A stretch of 64,000 bases of DNA from Candidatus Cloacimonadota bacterium (GCA_029781115.1 JAKOXG010000004.1:1-64000); one strand, 5' to 3'; positions 29,451 to 38,800 are shown, numbered from the stretch's first letter. Notes: generated by a model not told the origin, from the sequence alone. Numbers and translations are program-made.

Positions 29451-29519
29451 TTGCTTTAAATACCCAAGTTAGCAATTGACAAGATACCCTGTTTCTAAAC
29501 ATTAGTCTCAATTGAGTGC

Positions 29520-29596
29520 GTCCCTGTAGCTCAGCTGGATAGAGTGGCACCCTCCGAAGGTGAAGGTCAGGCGTTCAAATCGCCTCAGGGACGCCA
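29520..29596 (+). tRNA. tRNA-Arg (anticodon CCG)
   Basis: Acceptor GTCCCTG / CAGGGAC, D-stem GCTC / GAGT, anticodon loop CTCCGAA (CCG) closed by CACC / GGTG, T-loop TTCAAAT, encoded CCA. A TTGACA at 29476-29481 may be the -35 of its promoter, though the -10 is weak. Confidence 0.93.
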
Positions 29597-29617
29597 GCTT
29601 TTTGGAAAAGACATCAC

Positions 29618-31375
29618 ATGACCACAGAACCCATCCTCACCATGCAGGAGCTTGGCAAAAGCTTTGGTGATAGACAGATATTCTCTGATCTATCCTTGGG
29701 TATCCACGAGCTGGACAAGATAGGCATCGTGGGCATAAATGGCTGTGGCAAAAGCACCTTGCTCAAGTGTATCGGCGGCATCGTGGCACCCACTTCCGGC
29801 GAGATTATCTATCGAAACGAGCTCAAAATCTCCTACTTGGCACAAGACCCAATCTTCGATCCGGACATGCTGGTTCTGGACTATCTCTTTGCCGACCACC
29901 AAATCCCCGAAGACGAAAGCTATGTCTTCAAAAGTGTGCTCACCCGCCTGGGCATCACGGAGTTTGATAAACCCTTGGGGCTGCTTTCGGGAGGGCAGAG
30001 GCGCAAGACCTTCCTGGCTTCCGCTTTGGTGAATGAGCCCGACCTTCTCATCCTCGACGAGCCCACCAACCACCTGGACTTGGATACCATCGAGTGGTTG
30101 GGCGAGTATTTGGCCAAGCTCAAAAAAACCGTTCTCTTCGTGACTCACGATCGCTATTTTCTGGATACCGTCTCCAACAAGATCTGGGAGCTTGAGGGCG
30201 GCAAACTCCACATCAGCCGTGGGAATTACAGCGATTACCTCAAAGGCAAATTGCAGCGTGAGACGGACGCCCTGCGTAAGGAAACCCGCCGGCAGGCTCA
30301 GCTTTCCAAAGAATTGCAGTGGCTTTCCCGCGGAGCCAAAGCACGCAGTTCCAAGCCCAAACACCATATCGACCGCGTCAAAGAACTGCTCAGCAAATCA
30401 TATCTGATCAACGAAGCCGAGCTGGATATCTCCTTCCAAATTGACCGCCTGGGCAAGACCATCATCGAGCTGCACCGGCTCTCCAAAGGCTATGACGGCC
30501 AGCTGCTATTCAAGGATATCGAACACCATTTCCAGCCCCGTGAGCGCATCGGTATCATCGGCCCCAATGGCTGTGGCAAAACCACCCTCCTCAAGATTAT
30601 CGCCGGTGAGGAAAAGCCGGATTCCGGCAGCGTGAAGATCGGCGTTAATACCAACATCGCCTACTATAAACAGGATGAAGACAGCTTCGATCCCACTTTG
30701 ACGGTTTATGAATACATCGCCCAGTATGCGGAAGTGATCAAGACCAAGGACGGCACACGCCTCAGTGCCTCCGAAATGCTGCAACGCTTTTTGTTTGACG
30801 GCAAGATGCAGCAACAGAAGCTGAGCGCCCTCTCCGGCGGTGAAAGAAAGCGGCTCTATCTGCTCAAAGCCCTCATGTTTGGTTCCAACTTCATCATCCT
30901 GGACGAACCTACCAACGATCTGGACATCCGCACCTTGGAGATCTTGGAAGACTACTTGGACGCCTACGAAGGCTGTCTCCTGGTGGTCTCCCACGATCGC
31001 TTCTTTCTGGATCGCTGCGTGGATTACCTCTTCGTCTTTGAAAGCACCTCCATCCGCAAAATCCCCGGCAATTACTCAGATTACCTCTTGCTCAAACGCT
31101 TCTCAGAAGAGGAGAAAGAGGAAAACGCCAAAGAGTCCAGGGACACACGTCCACCCAAAGAGCGCAAAGGGCTCACTTACAATGAACAACGTGAGCTGCA
31201 GCTACTGGAGGTGAAGATAGGCGAACTCGAAGCAGCCCTCGAGGCCTTGGAGCAAGAGCTGCATCAGAGCGATTTGACCCCTGAAGATTACGCCCGTATC
31301 GGTGCCCAGCAGACCGAGCTCAGCCAGGAGCTGGAACAGTGCTCTGATAGATGGCTGGAGCTGAGTTTATCTTAG
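29618..31375 (+). CDS. ABC-F family ATPase (Uup-like)
   Basis: 585 residues with two ABC cassettes and no membrane segments. First cassette: Walker A GINGCGKST, signature LSGGQRRKT, Walker B LLILDEPTNHLDLDT. Second: GPNGCGKTT, LSGGERKRLYL, FIILDEPTNDLDI. A basic linker (about 200-270) and a C-terminal coiled coil rich in Glu/Leu (about 500-580) point to the Uup subgroup. ABC-F proteins act on ribosomes, relieving stalls or protecting against antibiotics; Uup-like members are linked to stall resolution. It starts 21 bp after tRNA-Arg. Confidence 0.9.
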   Translation: MTTEPILTMQELGKSFGDRQIFSDLSLGIHELDKIGIVGINGCGKSTLLKCIGGIVAPTSGEIIYRNELKISYLAQDPIFDPDMLVLDYLFADHQIPEDESYVFKSVLTRLGITEFDKPLGLLSGGQRRKTFLASALVNEPDLLILDEPTNHLDLDTIEWLGEYLAKLKKTVLFVTHDRYFLDTVSNKIWELEGGKLHISRGNYSDYLKGKLQRETDALRKETRRQAQLSKELQWLSRGAKARSSKPKHHIDRVKELLSKSYLINEAELDISFQIDRLGKTIIELHRLSKGYDGQLLFKDIEHHFQPRERIGIIGPNGCGKTTLLKIIAGEEKPDSGSVKIGVNTNIAYYKQDEDSFDPTLTVYEYIAQYAEVIKTKDGTRLSASEMLQRFLFDGKMQQQKLSALSGGERKRLYLLKALMFGSNFIILDEPTNDLDIRTLEILEDYLDAYEGCLLVVSHDRFFLDRCVDYLFVFESTSIRKIPGNYSDYLLLKRFSEEEKEENAKESRDTRPPKERKGLTYNEQRELQLLEVKIGELEAALEALEQELHQSDLTPEDYARIGAQQTELSQELEQCSDRWLELSLS

Positions 31376-31440
31376 TTTAATCAACCGCATAATACACCCT
31401 TCTTTTCCCCCACTTTTTATACCCCTTTGCTCACTTCGCC

Positions 31441-31517
31441 CTTACTCACCCGCTCGGAGATCCCTCGACGATACTCGGGATTTTCCCGAGAGGCACCGAG
31501 GGATCACCGGGAGGCTC
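31441..31517 (-). repeat. 75-bp GC-rich dispersed repeat, copy 2
   Basis: The reverse complement matches 545-620 over its whole length, from AGCCTCCCGGTGAT to GCGGGTGAGTAAG. Internal palindromes (CTCGGGATTTTCCCGAG) remain able to pair although the sequence differs from copy 1. Confidence 0.7.
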
Positions 31518-31529
31518 AGTAAGGAAGGA

Positions 31530-31669
31530 GCGGTTGCCATACCGCCACAGTAGGGTCGCTCGCCGAAGCGACCGTTAACCTGTAGCCGGCGGTTGCCATA
31601 CCGCCGCAATCAAGCGCAGCTTGATGTTCCTAGGCATTCCAGCAAACGGCGGTTCGTCGGTCGCCCGTA
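31530..31669. repeat. REP-like palindrome cluster upstream of tRNA-Pro terminator
   Basis: Four hairpin-forming units: GCGGTTGCCATACCGC (31530), GGTCGCTCGCCGAAGCGACC (31553), GGCGGTTGCCATACCGCC (31588) and a degenerate GGCGGTTCGTCGGTCGCCCGTA (31648). The stretch TGTAGCCGGCG...GCCGCAATCAAGCGCAGC at 31581 recurs at 42592, so longer modules than the core are copied. Confidence 0.75.
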
Positions 31670-31681
31670 AAAGCTGAGCAC

Positions 31682-31711
31682 AAAAAACCCACCCCGCTGT
31701 CGGAGTGGGCT
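31682..31711 (-). terminator. Terminator of tRNA-Pro
   Basis: On the minus strand, CCCACTCCG / CGGGGTGGG (one wobble) with loop ACAG, followed by six T. Confidence 0.85.
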
Positions 31712-31722
31712 CAAAGAAGGAA

Positions 31723-31800
31723 TGGTCGGGATGACAGGATTCGAACCTGCGACCACTTGAACCCCATTCAAGTACGCTAGCCGGACTGCGCTACATCCCG
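31723..31800 (-). tRNA. tRNA-Pro (anticodon GGG)
   Basis: On the minus strand: acceptor CGGGATG / CATCCCG, anticodon stem CTTGA / TCAAG with loop ATGGGGT (GGG), T-loop TTCGAAT, encoded CCA. Transcribed against the flanking genes with its own terminator. Confidence 0.94.
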
Positions 31801-31989
31801 AGCCTTTAGGGACATCAAAATAAAGAGGCCTTTTTTGACAAGGAAAATCTCTGCTTGACATGGGAGCCCCACATATAAAATGTGCTCAGATCTATGTCAC
31901 ATCGCAAGATATGGATTTTAAAATTAATTAACAATTGGTTGCAAGGGTGTCAGAAAGTTCTGGTATCTATGCGCCAAGATGGAAGATAA

Positions 31990-33903
31990 ATGAGCCTGAT
32001 TTCAGCCCGCGAGCTCAGCTTTGAGTTTGGCGGACAACGCGTACTTAATGAGCTAAACTGCAGCATTGAGCACAATAGCCGCATTGGCCTCATCGGTGCC
32101 AATGGTTGCGGCAAAACAACGCTAATCCGCTTGTTTTTGGCGGAGCTGCAGCCATCTGCGGGCACTATCAATCGGGCTTCCAGCCTCAAGATCGCCTATT
32201 TGCCCCAAAATGCCAAGGTGCAGCCCAGCATTGCTTTGATTGACTTCGTCAAGGCGTCGCGACCGGATATCCTGGCTCTGCAGACTCAGATTCAAGCCCT
32301 TTCTGCTCAGTTGGATAAAGACCATCAAGATAAAACCGAGGAGCAACTCCATGCCGCCGTGGAACGTTTCACCAGTCTGGGCGGCTACGAATGGGAAAAC
32401 GAGGTCAAGCACGTGCTGATGTCGCTCAATTTCCAGCCTGAAGTATGGAATACGGACGTAGGCCTGCTGAGTGGGGGAGAGCAGACGCGGCTATGTTTGG
32501 CGGCTATTTTGCTCAAGCCTCACAATCTTCTCATCATGGACGAGCCTACCAACCACTTGGATATCGCCATGATTCGCTGGCTGGAAAGCTATCTGCTCAA
32601 GCAAGATAAACCCTATCTGCTGGTCTCTCACGATCGTAGCTTTCTGGATGCCTGCGTCACTTCCATCTTCCACATCCGGGATGGCCAACTCACCATTACC
32701 AAAGGCAATTACAGCTCCTTTGCTCAAGCGGATGAAATTGCCCGCCAGAGCGCCCAGAAAGCCTATGAACGGCAGAAAAAGGAATATGACGAGACCATGG
32801 ATTTTGTGCGCAGAAACATTGCCGGACAGAAGACCAAGCAGGCGCAGAGCCGCCTTAAGCGTCTGGAGAAGATGGACCTGCAACCGGCTCCACAGCAGGA
32901 AAAGCAGCTCAGGCTCAGGATTCAGACCCAAAGCCGCAGCGGCAATGATCTCTACCTGCTCCAAGATGTGAGCTTTGGCATCGCTGGCAAGCAATTGGCG
33001 CAAAAGATAGACCTCTACGCCGGCTATCAGGATAGAATCTGCATCATTGGGCCCAATGGCTGCGGTAAAACTACCTTCCTGCATCTGCTGATGGGAGAGC
33101 ACACTGATTACCAAGGCCAGCTCAAGATCGGTGCTTCCTTGGAGATAGGATATTTTGATCAGCACAACGTAGATCTCGACCCCTCGCTCACCGTGATGGA
33201 AACGCTTTGGCAGCTTGTTCCCGCCGAGCCGCAGGGCTATGTGCTCAGTTTTTTAGCCCGCTTTGGCTTCAGGGGCGATGAGGTGCAAAAGACGGTGGGC
33301 GTCCTCAGTGGCGGTGAGAAAAGCAGGCTTTATCTGGCCGTGCTCATCCACAGCAAGCCCAATCTCTTGATCATGGACGAACCCACCAACCACCTGGACA
33401 CTCAGGTGGCGGACGCCCTTCTGGAAGCACTGCAAAACTATGAGGGCAGCATCATCTTCGTCTCGCATGATCGCTGGTTTCTCTCGCGCCTGGCCACCAA
33501 ATACTGGGTCTTTACCAAAGAGCTGGAAGAGGGCGTTATCTACGACACCATCCGCGAAGTGGAGGGCGACGCAAATGCCGCCATCGAGAGAAGCTTCTAC
33601 GTTCCGGAAGTGGAAAAAGCTCCCAAAAGCAAGCCTACCCAAAAGGTCAAGAGGATCAATCCATTGGTCCTGGAACGTAAGCAAGCCGAGATCGACGCTC
33701 TGCAGGCACAAAAAGAAGCCTTACAGGATCAGCTTTTGGCCTTGCAAGCCCGCCTTTCAGATTCACAAAGCTATAGCGATCTGGAACTTGTGAAGCAATT
33801 GCATCAAGAGCAAAAGAACTTGGAGATGGGGATCGAAGAGCTGTCCCAAAGGATAGATAGTTCTGAACACGAATATTTGGAGTTACTCTGTGAAGAAGCG
33901 TAA
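31990..33903 (+). CDS. ABC-F family ATPase (second paralogue, YheS-like)
   Basis: 637 residues with two ABC cassettes. Walker A GANGCGKTT and GPNGCGKTT, signatures LSGGEQTRLCL and LSGGEKSRLYL, Walker B NLLIMDEPTNHLD in both. The interdomain linker (about 245-310, with KKEYDETMDFVRRNIAGQKT) is long and charged, and the C-terminus is a coiled coil (about 545-637). It resembles the YheS/ABCF3-like subgroup rather than the Uup-like neighbour at 29618. It acts on translating ribosomes by family knowledge. The 3' end overlaps the next gene by 14 bp, indicating translational coupling. Confidence 0.9.
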   Translation: MSLISARELSFEFGGQRVLNELNCSIEHNSRIGLIGANGCGKTTLIRLFLAELQPSAGTINRASSLKIAYLPQNAKVQPSIALIDFVKASRPDILALQTQIQALSAQLDKDHQDKTEEQLHAAVERFTSLGGYEWENEVKHVLMSLNFQPEVWNTDVGLLSGGEQTRLCLAAILLKPHNLLIMDEPTNHLDIAMIRWLESYLLKQDKPYLLVSHDRSFLDACVTSIFHIRDGQLTITKGNYSSFAQADEIARQSAQKAYERQKKEYDETMDFVRRNIAGQKTKQAQSRLKRLEKMDLQPAPQQEKQLRLRIQTQSRSGNDLYLLQDVSFGIAGKQLAQKIDLYAGYQDRICIIGPNGCGKTTFLHLLMGEHTDYQGQLKIGASLEIGYFDQHNVDLDPSLTVMETLWQLVPAEPQGYVLSFLARFGFRGDEVQKTVGVLSGGEKSRLYLAVLIHSKPNLLIMDEPTNHLDTQVADALLEALQNYEGSIIFVSHDRWFLSRLATKYWVFTKELEEGVIYDTIREVEGDANAAIERSFYVPEVEKAPKSKPTQKVKRINPLVLERKQAEIDALQAQKEALQDQLLALQARLSDSQSYSDLELVKQLHQEQKNLEMGIEELSQRIDSSEHEYLELLCEEA

Positions 33904-34870
33904 AAGAATAGGTTTTACCACCAGTTTGCCGGTCGAGGTGCTCTACGCCGCAGGCCATATTCCCGTAGATCTGAACAACCTCTTTTTGGAGCACGATTCC
34001 TCCGCATTGGTGCATGCGGCGGAACTCAAAGGCTTTCCCGCCACCGTGTGTTCCTGGATCAAGGGCAACTTCAGCACCGCCCTGACCTCGCAACTGGATG
34101 AGGTGATCGGCATCACACAAGGTGACTGCTCCAATGCCCAATCCCTGTTAGACATGATTGGCGAAGAAGGGCTTGCCACCTTCACCTTTGCCTTCCCACC
34201 CCGCAGGAATTATGCAGACTTGGATAAAGAGATACGCAGGCTGGAAGAGCATTATGAGGTGGAGCGCAGCCAAACGATGCAGGCTAAAGAGCGGTTGGAC
34301 AAAATCCGTGCCAAACTTCTCATTTTAGATGAATACACCTGGAAGCATCGCTTGGTGAGCGGCAAAGAGAACCATCTCTGGCTGGTCTCCTCCTCAGATT
34401 TCAATGGCGATCCTGATCGCTATGAACAGGAGTTGGATGCCTTCCTTGCAGAAGCTGAGCAGCGTGAGCCTCTGCCTGCCAAGCTGCGTTGCGCCTTTCT
34501 GGGTGTGCCGCCCATCTATCGTGACCTTTACGACACCATCGTAGAGCTGGGCTCAGACGTGGTCTTCAACGAGGTGCAGCGCCAGTTTGCCATGCCGTAT
34601 TTGGAGCCCGATATCGTGAATCAATACCTGCGGTTTACCTATCCCTACACCGTGAAAGAGCGTCTGGCAGACATCATCCCGGAGCTTGAGAAGCGTGATG
34701 TGCATTTGTTGATCAGCTACATCCAATCCTTTTGTCATCTGCAGATAGACAACATCCTGCTCAAAAGGTATCTCAAACAGCCGTTTTTGACGCTGGAGGG
34801 AGATAAGCCGGAGCCCATGGACAGCCGCACTTTGCTGCGCTTGGAAAGCTTTTTCGAGGTGCACTCGTGA
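33890..34870 (+). CDS. 2-hydroxyacyl-CoA dehydratase D-component-like protein (HgdB/COG1775)
   Basis: 326 residues, GTG start inside the end of the ABC-F gene. The opening (RIGFTTSLPVEVLYAAGHIP) and cysteines Cys54 (TVCSWIKG), Cys80 (GDCSNAQ) and about Cys282 (SFCHLQ) match the pattern by which this superfamily holds one [4Fe-4S] cluster. Classical members dehydrate 2-hydroxyacyl-CoA with an activator ATPase; no activator or partner subunit is nearby. Its stop overlaps the mnmA start by 4 bp, so a role unrelated to amino-acid fermentation, perhaps Fe-S or sulfur chemistry for the tRNA thiolase, is possible. That role is inference. Confidence 0.8.
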   Translation: MKKRKRIGFTTSLPVEVLYAAGHIPVDLNNLFLEHDSSALVHAAELKGFPATVCSWIKGNFSTALTSQLDEVIGITQGDCSNAQSLLDMIGEEGLATFTFAFPPRRNYADLDKEIRRLEEHYEVERSQTMQAKERLDKIRAKLLILDEYTWKHRLVSGKENHLWLVSSSDFNGDPDRYEQELDAFLAEAEQREPLPAKLRCAFLGVPPIYRDLYDTIVELGSDVVFNEVQRQFAMPYLEPDIVNQYLRFTYPYTVKERLADIIPELEKRDVHLLISYIQSFCHLQIDNILLKRYLKQPFLTLEGDKPEPMDSRTLLRLESFFEVHS

Positions 34871-35952
34871 TCGTAGCCTTGGGTCTCAGCGGTGGCTTGG
34901 ATTCCGCCATGGCAGCCGTGCTGCTCTTGGAAGCCGGACACGAGGTAATCGGGCTCACCATGAGCATTTACGATCCCCAATATCCTATCCTGCAGGAGTC
35001 AGGCAAGGGCTGTTTTGGCCCTGGTGAAGAGGCCAATCTCGAGGCAGCCAAATCCCTGGCAAACCGGCTTGGTATCCCACATTATGTAATTCCACTGCAG
35101 GAAGAATTCACCCATCATGTGCTCAATTATTACCGCAAAACCTATCTGGAAGGCCGCACACCCAACCCTTGCGCCCGCTGCAACAGCCAGATCAAGTTTG
35201 GAGCACTGATCAGCAAAGCTTGGGAACTGGGTTTGGAATTTGACGTCTTTGCCACCGGACACTATGTGCGCCGTCGCTGGAATCCCGAGCTTGGCTTGTG
35301 GCAACTCTTGCGGGCCAAGGACGGTAGCAAGGATCAGAGCTACTTCCTCAGCCTCCTCAGCCAGGATCAACTGGCCTCCGTCCTCTTTCCCTTGGGCGAA
35401 TACACCAAGGAGCAGGTGCGTGAGCTGGCGGGTGAGCGAGACTGGGACTTCTTAGTGCAACGCTCAGAAAGCCAGGACTTTATCTCCACTCAGGATCATC
35501 CACTGCTCTTTGATACCCGGCAGCTCATCCCCGGCGAGATTGTGGACTGGAAGGGTGAGGTGATCGGCGAGCATAAAGGCCTCATTCACTATACGATAGG
35601 TCAACGTAAGGGCTTGGGTGTGAGCGGTATGCCGGAGCCCGTCTTTGTTACCAAAATTGACGCAGCAAACAACCGGCTGGTCTTGGGCACGCAGGATCTG
35701 CTCTATGGAGATAGTCTCGTCGCTTCGCAGATGAACTGGCTCTCCATTCCCGCATCAGAACTGCCTTCCAGAGCAAAAGCCAAGATTCGCCAACAACACG
35801 AACCCGCTGCCTGTTCCATCACGGCACTTGGTTCCGACAGCATCAAAGTGAGCTTTGACGAGCCGCAGCTTTCCATTACGCCGGGGCAGATTGTGGCATT
35901 GTATGATGAGGATGTCCTGCTGGGCGCAGGGATAATAGAATTAACAGATTAA
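34867..35952 (+). CDS. mnmA: tRNA-specific 2-thiouridylase MnmA-like
   Basis: 361 residues. Makes 2-thiouridine at U34 of Lys, Glu and Gln tRNAs. The PP-loop is GLSGGLDSA near the N-terminus; Cys102 and Cys105 lie in NPCARCN, the usual first catalytic site; TGHY and HYTIGQRKGLG are conserved. The second catalytic cysteine, normally in an ESQxICF-type motif, is absent: the sequence reads ESQDFIS (201-207), with Ile206 at the expected place. An extra Cys49 (GKGCFGPGEE) could compensate. Either an altered mechanism or a paralogue is possible. Coupled by overlap with the preceding dehydratase-like gene. Confidence 0.88.
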   Translation: MIVALGLSGGLDSAMAAVLLLEAGHEVIGLTMSIYDPQYPILQESGKGCFGPGEEANLEAAKSLANRLGIPHYVIPLQEEFTHHVLNYYRKTYLEGRTPNPCARCNSQIKFGALISKAWELGLEFDVFATGHYVRRRWNPELGLWQLLRAKDGSKDQSYFLSLLSQDQLASVLFPLGEYTKEQVRELAGERDWDFLVQRSESQDFISTQDHPLLFDTRQLIPGEIVDWKGEVIGEHKGLIHYTIGQRKGLGVSGMPEPVFVTKIDAANNRLVLGTQDLLYGDSLVASQMNWLSIPASELPSRAKAKIRQQHEPAACSITALGSDSIKVSFDEPQLSITPGQIVALYDEDVLLGAGIIELTD

Positions 35953-36006
35953 GCCTTGCACTCCGGGATATTCCGCTTAGATTATCTGAACTAACAGGAG
36001 GTGAAT

Positions 36007-36534
36007 ATGACCGATAAAGTTTACGAAGGCCGCGACATCCCTGAAGAAGAAAGGGAAAGGATCGACGAGCGGGTGATAGAATTGGAGCCCGAGAAGTTCA
36101 AGTTTTATGAAGACTTACGCCGCAAAGCCAAAAACTGGAACCGTGATAAGGGAGGCAAGATCGGCGGAAAGGTGGGAGAATATCTCTTTTTATTGCCGGA
36201 TTTCTTTATGCTGCTCTTGCGTCTGATGGTAGACAAACGTGTAAGCACCAAGCGTAAGCTAATGATCGGCGGAATCGTCGCTTATGTAATGCTGCCCATT
36301 GATATCATCCCGGATTTCATCCCTATCTTGGGGCAGATCGACGACCTTGTTTTGATCGTGTTGGGCTTGAACATGGTTTTAAACGACACCGAAGAGTATA
36401 TTCTGGCGGACAACTGGAGCGGAGAGGGCGATATCTTGCAGCAAATCCAAAAAGTCACCGCCGCCGCTGAAGGTTTTTTGGATCGAAATCTCTTGCGGCG
36501 CATCAAAAGCTGGCTGGGCAAATACTCCAAATGA
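36007..36534 (+). CDS. DUF1232 (YkvA-type) membrane protein
   Basis: 175 residues from ATG 36007, 5 bp after a strong AGGAGG; an in-frame GTG at 36001 overlaps that site. After a charged N-terminus, residues 75-125 form the DUF1232 hairpin (LPIDIIPDFIPILGQIDD), a small two-helix membrane segment of unknown function. The end overlaps rdgB by 4 bp. Confidence 0.85.
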   Translation: MTDKVYEGRDIPEEERERIDERVIELEPEKFKFYEDLRRKAKNWNRDKGGKIGGKVGEYLFLLPDFFMLLLRLMVDKRVSTKRKLMIGGIVAYVMLPIDIIPDFIPILGQIDDLVLIVLGLNMVLNDTEEYILADNWSGEGDILQQIQKVTAAAEGFLDRNLLRRIKSWLGKYSK

Positions 36535-37118
36535 AGGCTCTGCTCTTAGCAACCCACAATCCGGATAAAGTCAAAGAGATCACAGACCTGCTAAAAGGCT
36601 TGCCCGTCAAGCTTTATAGCCTCTTGGACTTCGATGATCTCTCGGAAGTGATCGAGGACGAGCCCACCATCTTGGGCAATGCGACAAAGAAGGCATTGCA
36701 GATGGCAAAGGAGTCCCAAATGCTTTGTTTGGCGGATGATACGGGGCTCTTTATCGAAGCTTTGGAGGGAGAGCCGGGCGTTTTTTCGGCACGTTGGGCC
36801 GGTCCCTCCTGCAGCTATCAGGACAATCGCCTAAAAGCACTCAAGCTGCTGGATGGAATTGCCAATCGCCAGGCAGAATTCAGAACCGTGGTGGCTTTAG
36901 CTGCACCGGATGGCATCATTGCCACCAAAGAAGGCGTGGTAAAGGGAAATATCACCACAGAAGAACGAGGGGAGCATGGCTTCGGCTACGATGCCATCTT
37001 TGAAGTGGGAGAGCTTACCTACGCCGAGATGACAGACGAGCAAAAGAACACTCTTTCGCACCGGGCTTTGGCTATCCAAGCCATCCTACCCATCATTGAA
37101 ACCACAATAAAATTGTAA
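36531..37118 (+). CDS. rdgB: XTP/dITP diphosphatase (RdgB/HAM1)
   Basis: 195 residues. Hydrolyses non-canonical purine triphosphates to keep inosine and xanthosine out of DNA. Family motifs are present: LATHNPDKVKEI at the N-terminus, LADDTGLFIEALEGEPGVFS (metal and substrate) and HGFGYDAIFEV. Part of the operon from 31990. Confidence 0.94.
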   Translation: MKALLLATHNPDKVKEITDLLKGLPVKLYSLLDFDDLSEVIEDEPTILGNATKKALQMAKESQMLCLADDTGLFIEALEGEPGVFSARWAGPSCSYQDNRLKALKLLDGIANRQAEFRTVVALAAPDGIIATKEGVVKGNITTEERGEHGFGYDAIFEVGELTYAEMTDEQKNTLSHRALAIQAILPIIETTIKL

Positions 37119-37132
37119 ATACAGAGGAAGTT

Positions 37133-38485
37133 ATGATTAAACCACATGTTTTTAGACAATACGATATCCGCGGCATAGTGAATGAAGAAATCAACGCAGA
37201 AACCTACTATCTGATCGGCAGAGGCTTTGGCAGCTACCTGAGAGCCAAAGGCTTCAAAACCGTGGTGGTGGGAGGCGATGCACGCCCCAGCACTCCGGAG
37301 CTCAAGGAGCAACTGATCAAAGGCTTGCTGGAAACAGGTTGTGACGTTACCGATCTCGGCTTGGTGGCTACCCCTGTGCTCTATTACAGCATCTGGAGGC
37401 TTAAAGTGGATGCCGGTGCCATGGTGACCGCCAGCCACAATCCTTGTGAATATAACGGCTGTAAACTCAATCTGGGGCCCGCTTCCGTCTATGCAGAGGA
37501 GCTGCAAAAAGTGCTGGGCATCATCCAAAAAGGTGAGTTTTACGAAGGAGAAGGGGAGCTTATCGCCAACTATGACATCAACGAGGATTACATCGACTAC
37601 GTGAGTTCACACATCAAATTGGAGCGTCCCGTGAAAGTGATCGTGGACGGCGGAAACGGCATGGGAGGCCCCTATTTGCCGGAAATCCTCGCCCGTCACG
37701 GTTGCGATGTGATCGAGATGTATTGCGAACCGGATGGAACCTTCCCCAATCATCATCCCGACCCCACTATCGAGAAGAATATGCGCGACCTCAGCCGTGA
37801 CGTCGTGGAAGCGGAATATGAGCTGGGAATCGGCTTGGATGGCGATGCAGACCGCATCGGCGTGGTGGATGAAAAAGGGAAAATGCTCTATGGAGACCAG
37901 ATTCTCAACATCTTTACCCGCGATTACCTCAAGGATAACCCCGGCAAGACCGTCATCGCCGACGTCAAATGCTCCAAAAACCTCTTTGACGATATCAAAG
38001 CCCACGGCGGCATCCCCATGATGTATAAAACCGGACACGCCAATATCAAGATGAAGATGCAGGAGATCGGCGTGGAATGTGCCGGTGAGATGAGCGGACA
38101 TATGTTTTTCAAAGACAAATACTTGGGCTTTGACGATGCCATCTATGCCGGAGCACGCTTGGTCGAGATCGTTTCCAAAACCGATGCGCCCGTCTCCACT
38201 TACTTGGCAGACCAACCCAAGATGTTTGTCACACCCGAAATCCATATCCCCTGCGAAGACAAGCGCAAGCATGATGTGGTGCACAAGGTGTGCGACGAAT
38301 TCAAAGCCGAAGGCTATGATGTCACCGATATCGACGGTGCACGCATCACCTTTGCCGATGGCTGGGGACTGATCCGCGCTTCAAATACCACTCCTGTTCT
38401 GGTGACGCGCTATGAAGCTGTGAGCCAGGAGCGCGTGGAGGAAATCAAGCAACTGATTGAATCGAAAGTGAATAAGTGGCTGTAG
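37133..38485 (+). CDS. Phosphomannomutase/phosphoglucomutase
   Basis: 450 residues. Interconverts hexose 1- and 6-phosphates for sugar-nucleotide synthesis. The four alpha-D-phosphohexomutase signatures are seen: TASHNPCEYNG (phosphoserine), GLDGDADRIGVVD (magnesium), GEMSGHMFFKD (sugar) and RASNTTPVLVTRYE (phosphate). Last gene of its run. Its TAG stop is followed immediately by the large REP-like cluster. Confidence 0.92.
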   Translation: MIKPHVFRQYDIRGIVNEEINAETYYLIGRGFGSYLRAKGFKTVVVGGDARPSTPELKEQLIKGLLETGCDVTDLGLVATPVLYYSIWRLKVDAGAMVTASHNPCEYNGCKLNLGPASVYAEELQKVLGIIQKGEFYEGEGELIANYDINEDYIDYVSSHIKLERPVKVIVDGGNGMGGPYLPEILARHGCDVIEMYCEPDGTFPNHHPDPTIEKNMRDLSRDVVEAEYELGIGLDGDADRIGVVDEKGKMLYGDQILNIFTRDYLKDNPGKTVIADVKCSKNLFDDIKAHGGIPMMYKTGHANIKMKMQEIGVECAGEMSGHMFFKDKYLGFDDAIYAGARLVEIVSKTDAPVSTYLADQPKMFVTPEIHIPCEDKRKHDVVHKVCDEFKAEGYDVTDIDGARITFADGWGLIRASNTTPVLVTRYEAVSQERVEEIKQLIESKVNKWL

Positions 38486-38800
38486 GGTCGGTCGCCTGCT
38501 TGTACGGGCGGTCGCCGAACCGCCGCTGGTATACACATGCTTGCAAAGCTGCAGCTTGACCCGTACGGGCGGTCGCTGAACCGCCGCTTCCCCGAAGCAC
38601 AGCTTTCAGTCTACGTCTAAAGGTAGCTCAAGGCTTGCTGTGTGCTCGCACGGGCACTCGCCGGAGCACCGTTTCTGTACACATACCAGCGAAGGCGCTA
38701 CTTGCCTGTACGCGCGACCTCCCTCTGAACACCGGCGGTTCAGCGACCGCCCGTACGGGGCTTGTGTGTAGCAGCGGCGGTTCGGCGAGCACCCGTACAA
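38486..38800. repeat. REP-like cluster A: inverted sets of palindromes
   Basis: Forward copies of GTACGGGCGGTCGCTGAACC type at 38502 and 38563 with a diverged one at 38648, then reverse copies (GGCGGTTCAGCGACCGCC) at 38734 and a mosaic at 38776. The segment 38586-38660 recurs in the same direction at 41277-41350, and 38664-38735 recurs inverted at 41742-41813. Nothing coding is seen. A TTGACA at 38806 just after the cluster may start the next transcript, but its -10 is poor. Confidence 0.85.

Noticed and set aside
31855-31883. Promoter TTGACA...TATAAA upstream of the second ABC-F gene
   Set aside because: Spacing is only 13 bp, too short for a normal sigma-70 type promoter.
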